Assembly: GCF_020532625.1 (NCBI RefSeq)
Contig: NZ_JAJAUY010000028.1
Span: 1-55,766 of the forward strand
Length of the DNA stretch: 55,766 bases
Direction: 5' to 3'
Source of the DNA: Streptomyces antimicrobicus
GTDB taxonomy: Bacteria > Actinomycetota > Actinomycetes > Streptomycetales > Streptomycetaceae
The notes beneath the pieces are model-generated. The model saw nothing but the letters and a program-made list of their open reading frames with translations. It was not told the origin of the DNA and made no database searches. Shown in pieces: positions 9,148 through 17,190 of this stretch. The first letter of the stretch is position 1. Every line of letters begins with the position of its first letter. The translations under genes and the position numbers were made by a program.

Positions 9148-9984
9148 TCAGGCGCGGCGGATGACGATGTCGCCGATGCTCGTGCGGGCGTGGATCTCGA
9201 CGGTCTCCTCGGCGCCGCCCGGTCCGTCGGCGGCACCGAGGGCGTTGCGGACGGTGCCGAGCTTCGAGTTGACGTCCAGCCAGGCCGCGGAGGACCGCCG
9301 GATGCCGATCTCCAGGTCACCGGCGGCGGCCTGGAGCTGCACGACGCCGCGCGCGACGTCGTGCAGCCGGATGGCGCCGTTGGCGGACCTGGCCTCGACC
9401 GAGCCGTGCGCGACGCCGACCGTGATGTGACCGTTGGCGTTGTTCACCTTGAGGTCCCCGGTGACCGCGCCGATCGTCGTCTCGCCGTTGCCGTTCTTGA
9501 CCGTCGCCGCGCCCGCGATCTCCGCGACGTCGATCCGGCCGGCCCCGATGATCTCGGCGTCGCCGGTCGCGCGGCCGATGCGGATGTCCCCGTGCTCGGT
9601 CCGCAGGGTGACGACGCCCGCCTCGTCGAGGCGGATGTCCCCGAGGGAGGTCTTGACGTGGCAGTCGCCGAGCGGTCCTTCGCAGACGTGGTCGCCCATC
9701 GGGGAGGTGCTGCGCAGGTGCGAGCCGGCGGGCAGTTCGAGGGTGACGTCGATGGAGCCGGTCCTGCCGAACAGGGAGCGCTTCTTGGGGCCCTTGACGG
9801 TCAACGTCCCGTTGGCGTACGTGACCTTGGTCTGCTGGGCGGCGCGTACGTCGGCCTCCTCGGTGCCGTTGCTCGGGAGGACCTCGACGACCGTGTCGCG
9901 GCGCTCGGACGCGCGGACGCGCACGTCGGCGATGTCGAATTCCAGGACCGCGGTGATCGGTGCGGGGGTGTCGTAAGAAGGCAT
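9148..9984 (-). CDS. DUF4097-family beta-repeat protein
   Basis: 278 residues from MPSYDTPAPITAVLEFDIAD. It is built of repeating short beta strands of the form G-x-I/V-x-V/I (LGDIRLDEAG, HGDIRIGRAT, NGHITVGVAH, NGAIRLHDVA, IGDIVIRRA), as in the DUF4097 family of right-handed beta-solenoid-like proteins. No signal peptide is visible. It probably forms an operon with the ribbon-helix-helix gene 167 bp upstream. The molecular function is unknown; related proteins occur beside membrane-stress or ABC-exporter genes. Confidence 0.85.
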   Translation of the reverse strand: MPSYDTPAPITAVLEFDIADVRVRASERRDTVVEVLPSNGTEEADVRAAQQTKVTYANGTLTVKGPKKRSLFGRTGSIDVTLELPAGSHLRSTSPMGDHVCEGPLGDCHVKTSLGDIRLDEAGVVTLRTEHGDIRIGRATGDAEIIGAGRIDVAEIAGAATVKNGNGETTIGAVTGDLKVNNANGHITVGVAHGSVEARSANGAIRLHDVARGVVQLQAAAGDLEIGIRRSSAAWLDVNSKLGTVRNALGAADGPGGAEETVEIHARTSIGDIVIRRA

Positions 9985-10151
9985 GGCTGTCCCGTCCTGT
10001 GGGCTCCCGAAGGGGGAGCGCTGGAGTGTGGTGGAGGGCCGGAGCGCGGGCAGGGCCCGCCGGGCGGCCCGGCCGCCCGCCCGGTCGGGGGGCGGCCGGG
10101 CGGTACGGGCGGCCGGGCGGACCCGGCCGTACGCCGCCCCGCCGGGCTGGC

Positions 10152-10739
10152 CTAGCGGACCCAGCCGCGGTAGCTCTGGCCGGTGCGGGGGCTGCGGGTG
10201 GGCGCCGCCGCCGGCGCGCCCGCGGGCGCCGTGCCCGCGGCGCCGCCCGGTTCCAGGGCGAGGGCCACGGCGCGGACCAGCCAGGCGTTGACGGACAGCC
10301 CCTCCTGCCCCGCCGCGTCCTCCACCCGGGCCTTGAGGTGGGCCGGGAGGCGGAAGTTGATGCGGGCGGTGCCGCCTTCGTCGGCGTCCGGCGCCAGGGG
10401 TGCCGATGGCGCCACGGGTGGCACCACAGATGGCGCCAAGGATGACGCCATCGGCCGTGCCATGTCGCCCACCCCCGGGCCGGTCGCCTCCGGTGCGGGC
10501 GGCGGCGTCACGACGAATTCGGGGTCGAGCCCCCGCAGTCGAACGTCCACGGAGCCCGGCGCCAGGTCCCGGGTGATCTCCTCCGAGGCCGCGGACAGCG
10601 CGTTGAGAAGAGTGAGCCGGGCGGCCGACTCCAGGGGCGCGGTCAGCCGTTCGGCCAGGGTGCGGGCTTCGTCCCCGCCGGCATCGGCGGCGACCGCCAA
10701 CTCGTGGCGGAGGTGGTCGACGTAGGGGGTCAGGTCCAT
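10152..10739 (-). CDS. Ribbon-helix-helix (HicB/Arc-like) DNA-binding protein
   Basis: 195 residues from MDLTPYVDHLRHELA. The N-terminal 70 residues look alpha-helical and self-contained. The middle is an Ala/Pro/Val-rich linker. A ribbon-helix-helix domain near residues 125-165 reads TARINFRLPAHLKARVEDAA, then SVNAWLVRAVALALE, close to HicB-type antitoxins. No HicA toxin is adjacent. The start sits next to an array of TGGCGCCA palindromes that is probably its own operator. The linker-coding DNA itself contains four copies of the same motif at exact 12-bp spacing (10407, 10419, 10431, 10443). Confidence 0.85.
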   Translation of the reverse strand: MDLTPYVDHLRHELAVAADAGGDEARTLAERLTAPLESAARLTLLNALSAASEEITRDLAPGSVDVRLRGLDPEFVVTPPPAPEATGPGVGDMARPMASSLAPSVVPPVAPSAPLAPDADEGGTARINFRLPAHLKARVEDAAGQEGLSVNAWLVRAVALALEPGGAAGTAPAGAPAAAPTRSPRTGQSYRGWVR

Positions 10740-10749
10740 GGGTCCATAG

Positions 10750-10809
10750 TGGCACCACAATGGCGCCATGGCAAGCGAATGTGGCGCCACATGGCGCCAT
10801 GTGGTGCCA
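10750..10809. promoter_or_regulatory. Phased TGGCGCCA operator array
   Basis: Five near-identical 8-bp palindromes begin at 10750 (TGGCACCA), 10761, 10782 and 10792 (TGGCGCCA) and 10802 (TGGTGCCA). The spacings of 11, 21, 10 and 10 bp put all sites on one face of the helix. The array lies between the start of the ribbon-helix-helix gene and a divergent P450, which suggests autoregulation and perhaps control of the P450. Confidence 0.7.
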
Positions 10810-10997
10810 GGGTGGCGCTCGGGTGTGCCGCTGAGGCAGGCAGGGGCGCCGCCGCGCGGCCGGTGGGGGGCTGTTGCGGGCCGCATCCGGCCCCTTACAG
10901 TGCGTGATGCGGAGATCGCGGTGATCGCGGTGGTGGCGGTGATCGCGGTGGTGGCAGGGCGTGACCGGCGGGGTCGGTCGGGGAGGGGCGGTGGCGG

Positions 10998-12311
10998 GTG
11001 GAGCGCGTGGTGGCGGAGACCTTCCCCGGCGGCCGCCGGGTTCCCGAGCTGGAGCCCGCCCTCGTCCGCGCATGGCGGGCCGGGGGAGGGGAGCTGGTCC
11101 ACCTCTTCGCGCGGGCGCGCGAACGGCTCGGCGGCATCGCCGCGTTCCGGCTCGGCGACGCGCACCCCACCGTCCTCGTCACCGACCCCCGGGCCGTCCA
11201 GCACGTGCTGGCGCTGCGGGCCGACCGGTACGTGAAGCGCTCGCACCGCGCCCGGCTGCTGATCGGCGACGGCGTCCTCGCCGCGACGGGCGAAGCCTGG
11301 CAGCGCCAACGCCGCCTGCTGCAGTCGCAGTTCACCGGCCGCGGCATGCGCCGCCACGAGCAGCGGATCGCCGGGGCCGCCCGGACCACCGCCGCGCGCT
11401 GGGCGGCGTACGCCCGCACCGGCGAGGTGTTCGACGTCGGCGACGAGATGCGCCGCTTCGCGCTCGACACCATCTGGCGCTCCTTGACCGGCCACGCACT
11501 CGACGCCGCCACCGAGCGCGAACTGTCAGCCGTACCCGCCGTGGTGGCCGCCCTGCCGCAGCTGCCCGCGGACGGCACCGCCACCCCGGACGCCGTCGCC
11601 GCCGACCTGGCCCGCATCGACGCCGTGGCACACCGCGCCCTCGCCGCCGCCCGCACCGGCTCGGCCGGTCCCGACGGGCCGGGCCTGCTGCACGTCCTGC
11701 TCGACGCGGCCGGGACACGGCCCGAGTACACCGACCGGCTGATCCGCGACGAGCTGGTCACCCTCCTCGTCGCCGGACACGAGACCACGGCCTCGACCCT
11801 CACCTGGCTCCACCTCCTGCTGGACCGGCACCCGCGGGCGCGCCGGCGGGCACTCGCCGCCGGTCCCGCCGGCTCCCCGGCGCGGCGCCGGGCCGTGCAG
11901 GCGCTCGTCCACGAGACGCTGCGCCTGTATCCGTCCGCCTGGATACTGCCGCGCTGCGCCGCCGAGGACGACGTCCTCGCCGGCTACCGGGTCGAGGCCG
12001 GCACCGACGTGCTGGTCTGCCCCTACCTCACCCACCGGGACCCCGAGCTGTGGCCGGACCCGGACCGCTTCGACCCGGCCCGGTTCACCGCGCCCGGCGG
12101 CCGCCCCTCCCACCCGGGGAGCTACTACCCCTTCGGGGTCGGGCCGCGGGCCTGTCTCGGTCTGCAGTTCGCCCTGCGCGAGTCGACCGCCCTGCTGGAG
12201 CACCTCCTGCCCCGGTACGCCCCGCGGTTGCTGTCCGTGCCCGCCGGGGCGGCGTACGGCATCACCGTCCGCCCGGACGGTCCCGTGCCGGCCACCCTCA
12301 CCCAGGACTGA
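10998..12311 (+). CDS. Cytochrome P450 (CYP102/CYP110-like group)
   Basis: 437 residues from GTG 10998, with a GGGAGGGG tract about 9 bases upstream. It has the oxygen-binding AGHETT, the ExxR motif in HETLRLYPSAW, the PERF-like DRFDPARF, and the heme loop FGVGPRACLG with the ligand Cys at residue 386. The ETLRLYP and FGVGPRACLG forms resemble the class that includes fatty-acid and terpene hydroxylases rather than the macrolide P450s, and differ clearly from the P450 at 5872. It is transcribed divergently from the ribbon-helix-helix gene across the operator array. Substrate and redox partners are unknown. Confidence 0.92.
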   Translation: MERVVAETFPGGRRVPELEPALVRAWRAGGGELVHLFARARERLGGIAAFRLGDAHPTVLVTDPRAVQHVLALRADRYVKRSHRARLLIGDGVLAATGEAWQRQRRLLQSQFTGRGMRRHEQRIAGAARTTAARWAAYARTGEVFDVGDEMRRFALDTIWRSLTGHALDAATERELSAVPAVVAALPQLPADGTATPDAVAADLARIDAVAHRALAAARTGSAGPDGPGLLHVLLDAAGTRPEYTDRLIRDELVTLLVAGHETTASTLTWLHLLLDRHPRARRRALAAGPAGSPARRRAVQALVHETLRLYPSAWILPRCAAEDDVLAGYRVEAGTDVLVCPYLTHRDPELWPDPDRFDPARFTAPGGRPSHPGSYYPFGVGPRACLGLQFALRESTALLEHLLPRYAPRLLSVPAGAAYGITVRPDGPVPATLTQD

Positions 12312-12433
12312 CCACCCCGTCCGGGACCGACCGGCTTCGCGGGGCGGCTGCGGCCCGGTCGCCGGGGGCGCGTTTGGCACCGCAGCGCCCGGGCAGGCGC
12401 CGGGAACCATCGACCGAGGCCCTGGAGGACGCG

Positions 12434-12997
12434 ATGTCGACCGGAACCTTGCTTGCCATCATCATCCCCTCCGCGGTCGTACTGATCGCCCTCGTCGTGG
12501 GGCTTTGGATGTTCTTCCGGCACCGCCGGCTGCAACGGGAGTTCGGCACGGAGTACGAACGCGTCCTGGACGAGACGGGCGGCACGCTGGCGGCCGACCG
12601 CGAACTGCGCTCCCGCCAGCAGCGGCACGACGACCTCGACCTGCGCGACCTTCCGGCGGACACCCGGCGGCAGTACGCGGAGGCCTGGACCCGGGTCCAG
12701 GAGCACTTCGTGGACCAGCCCGACGAGGCGGTCGACGAGGCCGACGCCCTGGTGACCCGGGTGATGCGGGAGCGCGGCTATCCCACCGAGGGGTACGAGC
12801 AGCGCGTGCGTGACCTCTCCGTCGAGCACGGACGGACGCTGGAGCACTACCGCAGCGCGCACGAGGTGCACGAACGCCAGACCCAGGGCCGCGCCACGAC
12901 CGAGGAACTGCGCGGCGCGATGGTCCACTACCGGGCCCTGTTCGACGAGCTCCTGGTCCCCGCGGGGCCGGCCGGCAGGAACGACACACGCGAATGA
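12434..12997 (+). CDS. Small membrane-anchored protein, paralogue of the next gene
   Basis: 187 residues with GGAGG about 6 bases upstream. One N-terminal membrane segment (LLAIIIPSAVVLIALVVGLW) is followed by FFRHRRLQREFG and a soluble, helical, charged domain. The segment around residues 75-170 (RRQYAEAWTRVQEHFVDQP, then a Glu/Asp-rich helix, TTEELRGAMVHYRALFDELL) aligns with the C-terminal half of the next protein. Family name not recalled with certainty; function unknown. A role in envelope stress is only a guess from the anchor. Confidence 0.8.
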   Translation: MSTGTLLAIIIPSAVVLIALVVGLWMFFRHRRLQREFGTEYERVLDETGGTLAADRELRSRQQRHDDLDLRDLPADTRRQYAEAWTRVQEHFVDQPDEAVDEADALVTRVMRERGYPTEGYEQRVRDLSVEHGRTLEHYRSAHEVHERQTQGRATTEELRGAMVHYRALFDELLVPAGPAGRNDTRE

Positions 12998-13007
12998 GGT
13001 GAGCACG

Positions 13008-13607
13008 ATGCGGCACGAGAGCGAGTCCGGGGCCGGCACGGCGGGAGCGGGCGGCGACGCACTGACGACCGAGGACCTGGCGAACCCCGGCACCTCGAAC
13101 GACACGGGCACGGACATGGGCACGGGGACGGGCGCGGGTGCGGACACCGACACGGGCACCGACACCGCGCTCGACACGGGCGCCGGCTCCGCCACGGGCA
13201 CCGACACCGGCTCCGGCACCGGATCCGGTACCGCGGTCTACCCGGGTGAGGCGACGGCGTACGACCGTGACGACGTGAGCGGCACCGGCGGGAGCGACGA
13301 CAGCGCCGAGGGCAGCGGCGGCGGCGACCTCGCCGACGAGGAACCGCTGATGTCGGAGTCCCGGGCCGCGGACTTCCGCGACCAGTGGAGCAACATCCAG
13401 GGCGGCTTCGTCGACGACCCCAAGGAGGCCGTCCACGCGGCGGACGCCCTGGTCGCCTCCGTGATGCAGCACCTGGCCAGCAGCTTCGCCGAGCACAAGG
13501 AGTCGCTGGAGAAGCAGTGGCAGAGCGGTGAGGAGGTCGCGACCGAGGACCTGCGCCTCGCCCTCCAGCGCTACCGGTCCTTCTTCAACCGCCTGCTCAG
13601 CACCTGA
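13008..13607 (+). CDS. Low-complexity protein sharing a domain with its upstream neighbour
   Basis: 199 residues from ATG 13008, with GAGGT about 8 bases upstream and only 10 bp after the previous stop. The first half is Gly/Thr/Asp-rich and repetitive (DTGTD and GTGTG units around residues 35-75). The second half (FRDQWSNIQGGFVDDPKEAV, ATEDLRLALQRYRSFFNRLL) matches the preceding protein's soluble domain, so the pair arose by duplication. It has no membrane segment. The Asp-rich disordered region could bind cations or partners; this is inference. Confidence 0.78.
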   Translation: MRHESESGAGTAGAGGDALTTEDLANPGTSNDTGTDMGTGTGAGADTDTGTDTALDTGAGSATGTDTGSGTGSGTAVYPGEATAYDRDDVSGTGGSDDSAEGSGGGDLADEEPLMSESRAADFRDQWSNIQGGFVDDPKEAVHAADALVASVMQHLASSFAEHKESLEKQWQSGEEVATEDLRLALQRYRSFFNRLLST

Positions 13608-13618
13608 GGTGGTGCGCA

Positions 13619-14584
13619 ATGGTGCGCATCGGCTACACGATGATGACCGAGCAGGCCGGACCGCGGGAGCTGGTGGAGCACGTGGTGGGGGCCGAGCGGG
13701 CGGGCTTCGACTTCTCCGTCGCCTCCGACCACGCCTTCCCCTGGCTGGACGCCCAGGGACACTCCCCGTACGCGTGGAGCGTCCTGGGCGCCGCGGCCCA
13801 GGCGACCACCCGGATCCCGCTGATGACGTTCGTGACCTGCCCGACGTTCCGTTACCACCCCGCGGTGGTCGCGCAGAAGGCGGCCACGATGCAGCTGCTG
13901 TCCGAGGGCCGCTTCCGGCTCGGCCTGGGCTCCGGCGAGAACCTCAACGAGCACATCGTGGGCGCGGGCTGGCCGGCCGCCCCGGTCCGGCTGGAGATGT
14001 TCGAGGAGGCGGTGGTGATCATCCGCGCCCTCCTCGCCGGCGGCCCGGTCAACCACCACGGCACCCACTACGACGTCGACAACGCCCGGCTCTGGGACCT
14101 GCCCGAGGAGCCGCCGCCCCTCGGCATCGCCGCCTCCGGGCCGCGCTCCTGCGCGATCGCGGGGGAGTACGGCGACCTGCTCGTGGCGGTCGAACCCAGC
14201 CGCGAGCTGGTGAGCGCCTTCGGCGAACGGGGCGGCGCGGGCAAGCCGTGCGTCGGGCAACTGCCCGTCTGCTACGACCGCGACCGCGATGCGGCGGTCG
14301 CCCGGGCCCACGAGCAGTTCCGCTGGTCCGTGGGCGGCTGGGAGGTCAACGCGGAACTCCCCGGTCCGGCCGGGTTCGCCGCCGCCACCCGGCACACCCG
14401 CCCCGAGGACCTCGCGGACACCATCCCGTGCGGGGACGACGTCGACGCCGTCGTGGAGGGCGTACGGGAGTACGCGGAGGCCGGTTTCACGGAGATCGCG
14501 CTGGTCCAGATCGGCGGCGACCAGCAGGGCCCGTTCCTGGAATGGGCCGAGGCCAAGCTGCTGCCCGCGCTGCGGGAGCTGTGA
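13619..14584 (+). CDS. Luciferase-like (LLM class) F420-dependent oxidoreductase
   Basis: 321 residues from MVRIGYTMMTEQAGPRELVE. It has the TIM-barrel bacterial-luciferase pattern: FDFSVASDHAFPWLD, RIPLMTFVTCPTFRYHP, QLLSEGRFRLGLGSGENLNE and PLGIAASGPRSCAIAGEYGD. The GSGENLNE and SDH segments fit the subfamily related to F420-dependent glucose-6-phosphate dehydrogenase, so cofactor F420 is more likely than FMN. The substrate is unknown. It starts 11 bp after the previous gene and may share its transcript. Confidence 0.87.
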   Translation: MVRIGYTMMTEQAGPRELVEHVVGAERAGFDFSVASDHAFPWLDAQGHSPYAWSVLGAAAQATTRIPLMTFVTCPTFRYHPAVVAQKAATMQLLSEGRFRLGLGSGENLNEHIVGAGWPAAPVRLEMFEEAVVIIRALLAGGPVNHHGTHYDVDNARLWDLPEEPPPLGIAASGPRSCAIAGEYGDLLVAVEPSRELVSAFGERGGAGKPCVGQLPVCYDRDRDAAVARAHEQFRWSVGGWEVNAELPGPAGFAAATRHTRPEDLADTIPCGDDVDAVVEGVREYAEAGFTEIALVQIGGDQQGPFLEWAEAKLLPALREL

Positions 14585-14605
14585 GGGCGGGGCGGCCCCG
14601 CAGGC

Positions 14606-14650
14606 GCCGACGTAACGGCTGCCGACGTAACGGCTGCCGACGTAACGGCT
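14606..14650 (+). repeat. Three exact tandem copies of a 15-bp unit
   Basis: GCCGACGTAACGGCT is repeated three times without a mismatch, ending at the stop codon of the phosphoesterase gene. The last copy plus the stop region can form a CGTAA/TTACG hairpin. The repeat fills the gap between convergent genes. Confidence 0.85.
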
Positions 14651-15424
14651 TTACGGGGCCGCCGTGGCCCGGCCGTGGTTGCCCAGGTGGTACACGGCGA
14701 AGGCCCGGTCGATGACCGCCATGGCGACGTTGCGGACCGGGATACCGCCGCCGGTCATGCCGTGCTCGGTGCCCAGGTGCGCGTGGCCGTGGACCGCGAG
14801 GTCGGCGCCCTCCGCGTCCATGGCCTCGGCCAGGAGGTAGCTGCCGAGGAACGGGTAGATCTCAGGGGGTTCACCGGCCAGGGTGTCGGGCACCGGCGCG
14901 TAGTGCGTGAGCGCGATGAGCAGGTCGCTGCCCGCTTCCCGCAGCTCCCGCAGGGCCTGTCCCAGCCCCTCGGCGCAGGCCCGGGTGTACTGCATGAACG
15001 ACTTCATCTCCGGTTCGCCGAACTCGCTGCCGCTGCGTCCGGCGAAGCCACCGCAGAAGCCCTTGGTCCCGGCGATCCCCACCTTGGTCCCGTCGATGTC
15101 CAGGAGGACGCCGTCGCCCTCCAGCACCCGGATCCCGGCGGCCTGGAGTTCCTCGGTGACGGCCTTCTCCTGGTCGCTGTGGTAGTCGTGGTTGCCGAGC
15201 ACGGCGACCACGGGCACCGGCAGGCCGGCCGCTTCGGCGGCCACCACCCGGGCCTCCTCCCGGGTGCCGTGCCGGGTCAGGTCACCGGCCAGCAGCAGCA
15301 GGTCCGCGTGGCGCGCCAGGGTGTCGAAGGCCGGACGCAGCAGCCCGGCGCTGTCCGGCCCGAGGTGGATGTCCCCGACGGCCGCCACCCGGACCGTGCC
15401 CGTCCGCTCGCTCGTGCCAGTCAT
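14651..15424 (-). CDS. Calcineurin-type metallophosphoesterase
   Basis: 257 residues with all metal-binding blocks: GDIHLG (near residue 17), LAGDLTRHG, LGNHDYHSD, LTHYAPVP and HGHAHLG. This is a binuclear-metal phosphoesterase; the short length and single domain fit cytosolic phosphodiesterase-like members. The natural substrate is unknown. ATG 15424 overlaps the preceding gene's stop by four bases, making it the last gene of a coupled three-gene operon. Confidence 0.9.
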   Translation of the reverse strand: MTGTSERTGTVRVAAVGDIHLGPDSAGLLRPAFDTLARHADLLLLAGDLTRHGTREEARVVAAEAAGLPVPVVAVLGNHDYHSDQEKAVTEELQAAGIRVLEGDGVLLDIDGTKVGIAGTKGFCGGFAGRSGSEFGEPEMKSFMQYTRACAEGLGQALRELREAGSDLLIALTHYAPVPDTLAGEPPEIYPFLGSYLLAEAMDAEGADLAVHGHAHLGTEHGMTGGGIPVRNVAMAVIDRAFAVYHLGNHGRATAAP

Positions 15425-15675
15425 GCCAGCTCCTCGGCGTAGTCGGGTGGCGTGGGACGGCTCACGACGAGGTCGGCGTACCAGTCGAGGCCCGCCAGTT
15501 CCTCCGCGACGACGATCAGGATGGCCGACCGGGCGTGTTCGTCGTTCACATGGCCCCGGACGACCGCACGGGCCCCGTGCATCTCGACGTGGACGCCGAG
15601 CTCCGCCTCGTCCTCCAGGGCCAGCCGGTCACGGAGCCGGCCGATGCGGTACTCGATGATCTCGGCCGTGTTCAT
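15421..15675 (-). CDS. Small conserved-looking protein in the phosphoesterase operon
   Basis: 84 residues (MNTAEIIEYRIGRLRDRLA, then HVEMHGARAVVRGHVNDEHA, SAILIVVAEELAGLDWYADL). The alternating strands VEMHGARAVVRGHV and the following helix resemble a small BON-like fold, but I do not assign it. The gene is linked by four-base overlaps to both neighbours (15421-15424 and 15672-15675), so it should be made with the nucleotidyltransferase-like protein and the phosphoesterase. Confidence 0.75.
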   Translation of the reverse strand: MNTAEIIEYRIGRLRDRLALEDEAELGVHVEMHGARAVVRGHVNDEHARSAILIVVAEELAGLDWYADLVVSRPTPPDYAEELA

Positions 15676-16628
15676 GGGCGGTGCTCCGTCCTGTCGCTCC
15701 CGGTCACGCTCCTGGCGTCGGTGCCGTAGTACTCGGTGCCGTTCGTGTCCGTTCCGCTCTGGGCCGTCCCGTTCTGGGCCGTCCCGTTCTGGGCCGTCCC
15801 GTTCTGGGCCGTCCCGTTCTGGGGCGTCCCGTTCCTGTCGGTGGCGCTCCGGTCCGTCCCGTTCCTGTCCATGCCGCTCGCGGCGCTGCCCTCCTTGCCG
15901 TTCCAGGACGGCGCGCCGGTGTCCTCGGCGCGCTCGATGACGCGGAGCCGACCGAGCAGGTGCAGGAAGGCGTCGGCGAGCGGGGAATCGCGGTGGGCCC
16001 GTTCCAGCCGGTCCCAGTCGATCTGCTCGCGCAGCATCCGGGCCATCGGCAGCAGTTCGCCGAAGTCGCAGTAGTGCTCGCACAGCGCGGCCAGCCGGCT
16101 GTCCATCAGGTCGGTCGGCGCCAGGACCGGCATCCACACCGAGTCCACCGCCTTGACCGTCGCCCGGTCGAGCAGCTCCGTACTCACCGGGCGCCGGGCG
16201 AGCTGGAAGATCAGGTCGATCTCCTCCCCGCCCGACCGGCCCTTGACCAGCCAGTCCTCGGGCGCCCTGCGCATGCGGATGCCGCCCGCCTCCAGCGCCT
16301 CGATCACCGCGTCGGCGTCCTCGGGCCGTACGCAGAAGTCCGTGTCGTGCTGGAACGTGGCGGGCAGGCCGTGGGCGAACGCCGCCACGCTCCCGGCCAG
16401 GGCGAACGGCCGCCCGGACCGTTTCAGCAGGGCCGCGACCTGCTTGGTCGTCTCCAGGATCGCCTGCGTGTGGTCCTTGGGCAGCGGCGCTTCCTCGGGA
16501 GGCTCGACGGGAACGGCGGTCCCCGGCGGCGCCTGTCCGCCGGGGGCCCGTTCGCTCCGGCCGTTCCCGCTCCCGTTTCCGTCCCCGTGCCCGGAGCCGG
16601 AGCCGTGGGTGGTTCGACGAGTGGTCAT
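15672..16628 (-). CDS. Nucleotidyltransferase-fold protein with a pentapeptide-repeat tail
   Basis: 318 residues. Residues 1-50 are Gly/Ser/Asn-rich. Residues 55-230 have the nucleotidyltransferase pattern LAGSVAAFAHGLPATFQHDTDF (G-S followed by D-x-D, here HDTDFC), the later acidic strand GGEEIDLIFQL, and VLAPTDLMDSRLAAL, as in AbiEii-like or KNTase-like proteins. The tail holds about five copies of NGTAQ/NGTPQ followed by other Asn-Gly-Thr units. It is the first gene of a three-gene operon. Transfer of a nucleotide is inferred from the fold; the target is unknown. Confidence 0.78.
   Translation of the reverse strand: MTTRRTTHGSGSGHGDGNGSGNGRSERAPGGQAPPGTAVPVEPPEEAPLPKDHTQAILETTKQVAALLKRSGRPFALAGSVAAFAHGLPATFQHDTDFCVRPEDADAVIEALEAGGIRMRRAPEDWLVKGRSGGEEIDLIFQLARRPVSTELLDRATVKAVDSVWMPVLAPTDLMDSRLAALCEHYCDFGELLPMARMLREQIDWDRLERAHRDSPLADAFLHLLGRLRVIERAEDTGAPSWNGKEGSAASGMDRNGTDRSATDRNGTPQNGTAQNGTAQNGTAQNGTAQSGTDTNGTEYYGTDARSVTGSDRTEHRP
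15756..15830 (-). repeat. Five tandem 15-bp units inside the nucleotidyltransferase gene
   Basis: The plus-strand unit is GTTCTGGGCCGTCCC; the three central copies are exact and the end copies carry one change each. They encode NGTAQ repeats on the minus strand. The 15-bp unit keeps the frame, so copy-number change would only lengthen or shorten the tail. Confidence 0.9.
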
Positions 16629-16744
16629 GGCACTCCTCGCCTGGATCCTGACGGGGACGACCCGGCCCCGCCGCCCTGCGGCAGCGGGCCGGGCACGTCC
16701 CGGGGGTCACCGGTCACCAGTCTCGGCCGTCGGTGTCGGCGGCG

Positions 16745-16900
16745 TCACCAGTAGTGGGTACGGCCTCCCACCGCGTGACCGGCCGCGCCTAGCAGCCACA
16801 GGACCAGGCCGATCACGACGAGGATCACACCGATGGTCCACAGGATCGAGATGCCGGTCACGAGACCGACGATCAGCAGAATCACTCCCAGCACAATCAT
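16745..16900 (-). CDS. 51-residue hydrophobic membrane protein (DUF6131-like)
   Basis: MIVLGVILLIVGLVTGISI begins a protein made almost entirely of two membrane segments, the second being GVILVVIGLVLWLLGAAGH, and ending in GGRTHYW. GGAGG lies 5 bases upstream of ATG 16900. Such 50-residue proteins (DUF6131) are widespread in actinobacteria; their function is unknown. The gene is monocistronic. Confidence 0.85.
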   Translation of the reverse strand: MIVLGVILLIVGLVTGISILWTIGVILVVIGLVLWLLGAAGHAVGGRTHYW

Positions 16901-17190
16901 GAGTACCTCCTGGTCCCATGGGCCCCCGATCGGGGGACCCCCTGCGTCTACCACCGTTGCGGCTTCTCATGCGTCCGGACGCCCGTGGTCTGTACCCGAA
17001 AGCCCCAGCTCGCGGGTTCTCGCCCCCTGCTGGCCGGCGCGCCCGCTCCCAGGCCCTTGCTCCTCGGCGCGGGGCCCCCGGCCCTCGGCGCGCGGGGTTC
17101 CCCGGCGCATGGGGCAGAGATCAGCGGGCAGGCGCCAGCCGAGCGTCCGGGCGGTCGGCCCGGACCCGTACACCAGGAGGAAGACCCACC

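Noticed and set aside
10152..10739. A HicAB toxin-antitoxin module
   Set aside because: The ribbon-helix-helix domain is HicB-like, but no HicA-type toxin ORF lies on either side.
15756..15830. A CRISPR array
   Set aside because: The 15-bp units are directly adjacent with no spacers and encode an in-frame peptide repeat. No CRISPR-like array or cas gene was seen in the window.
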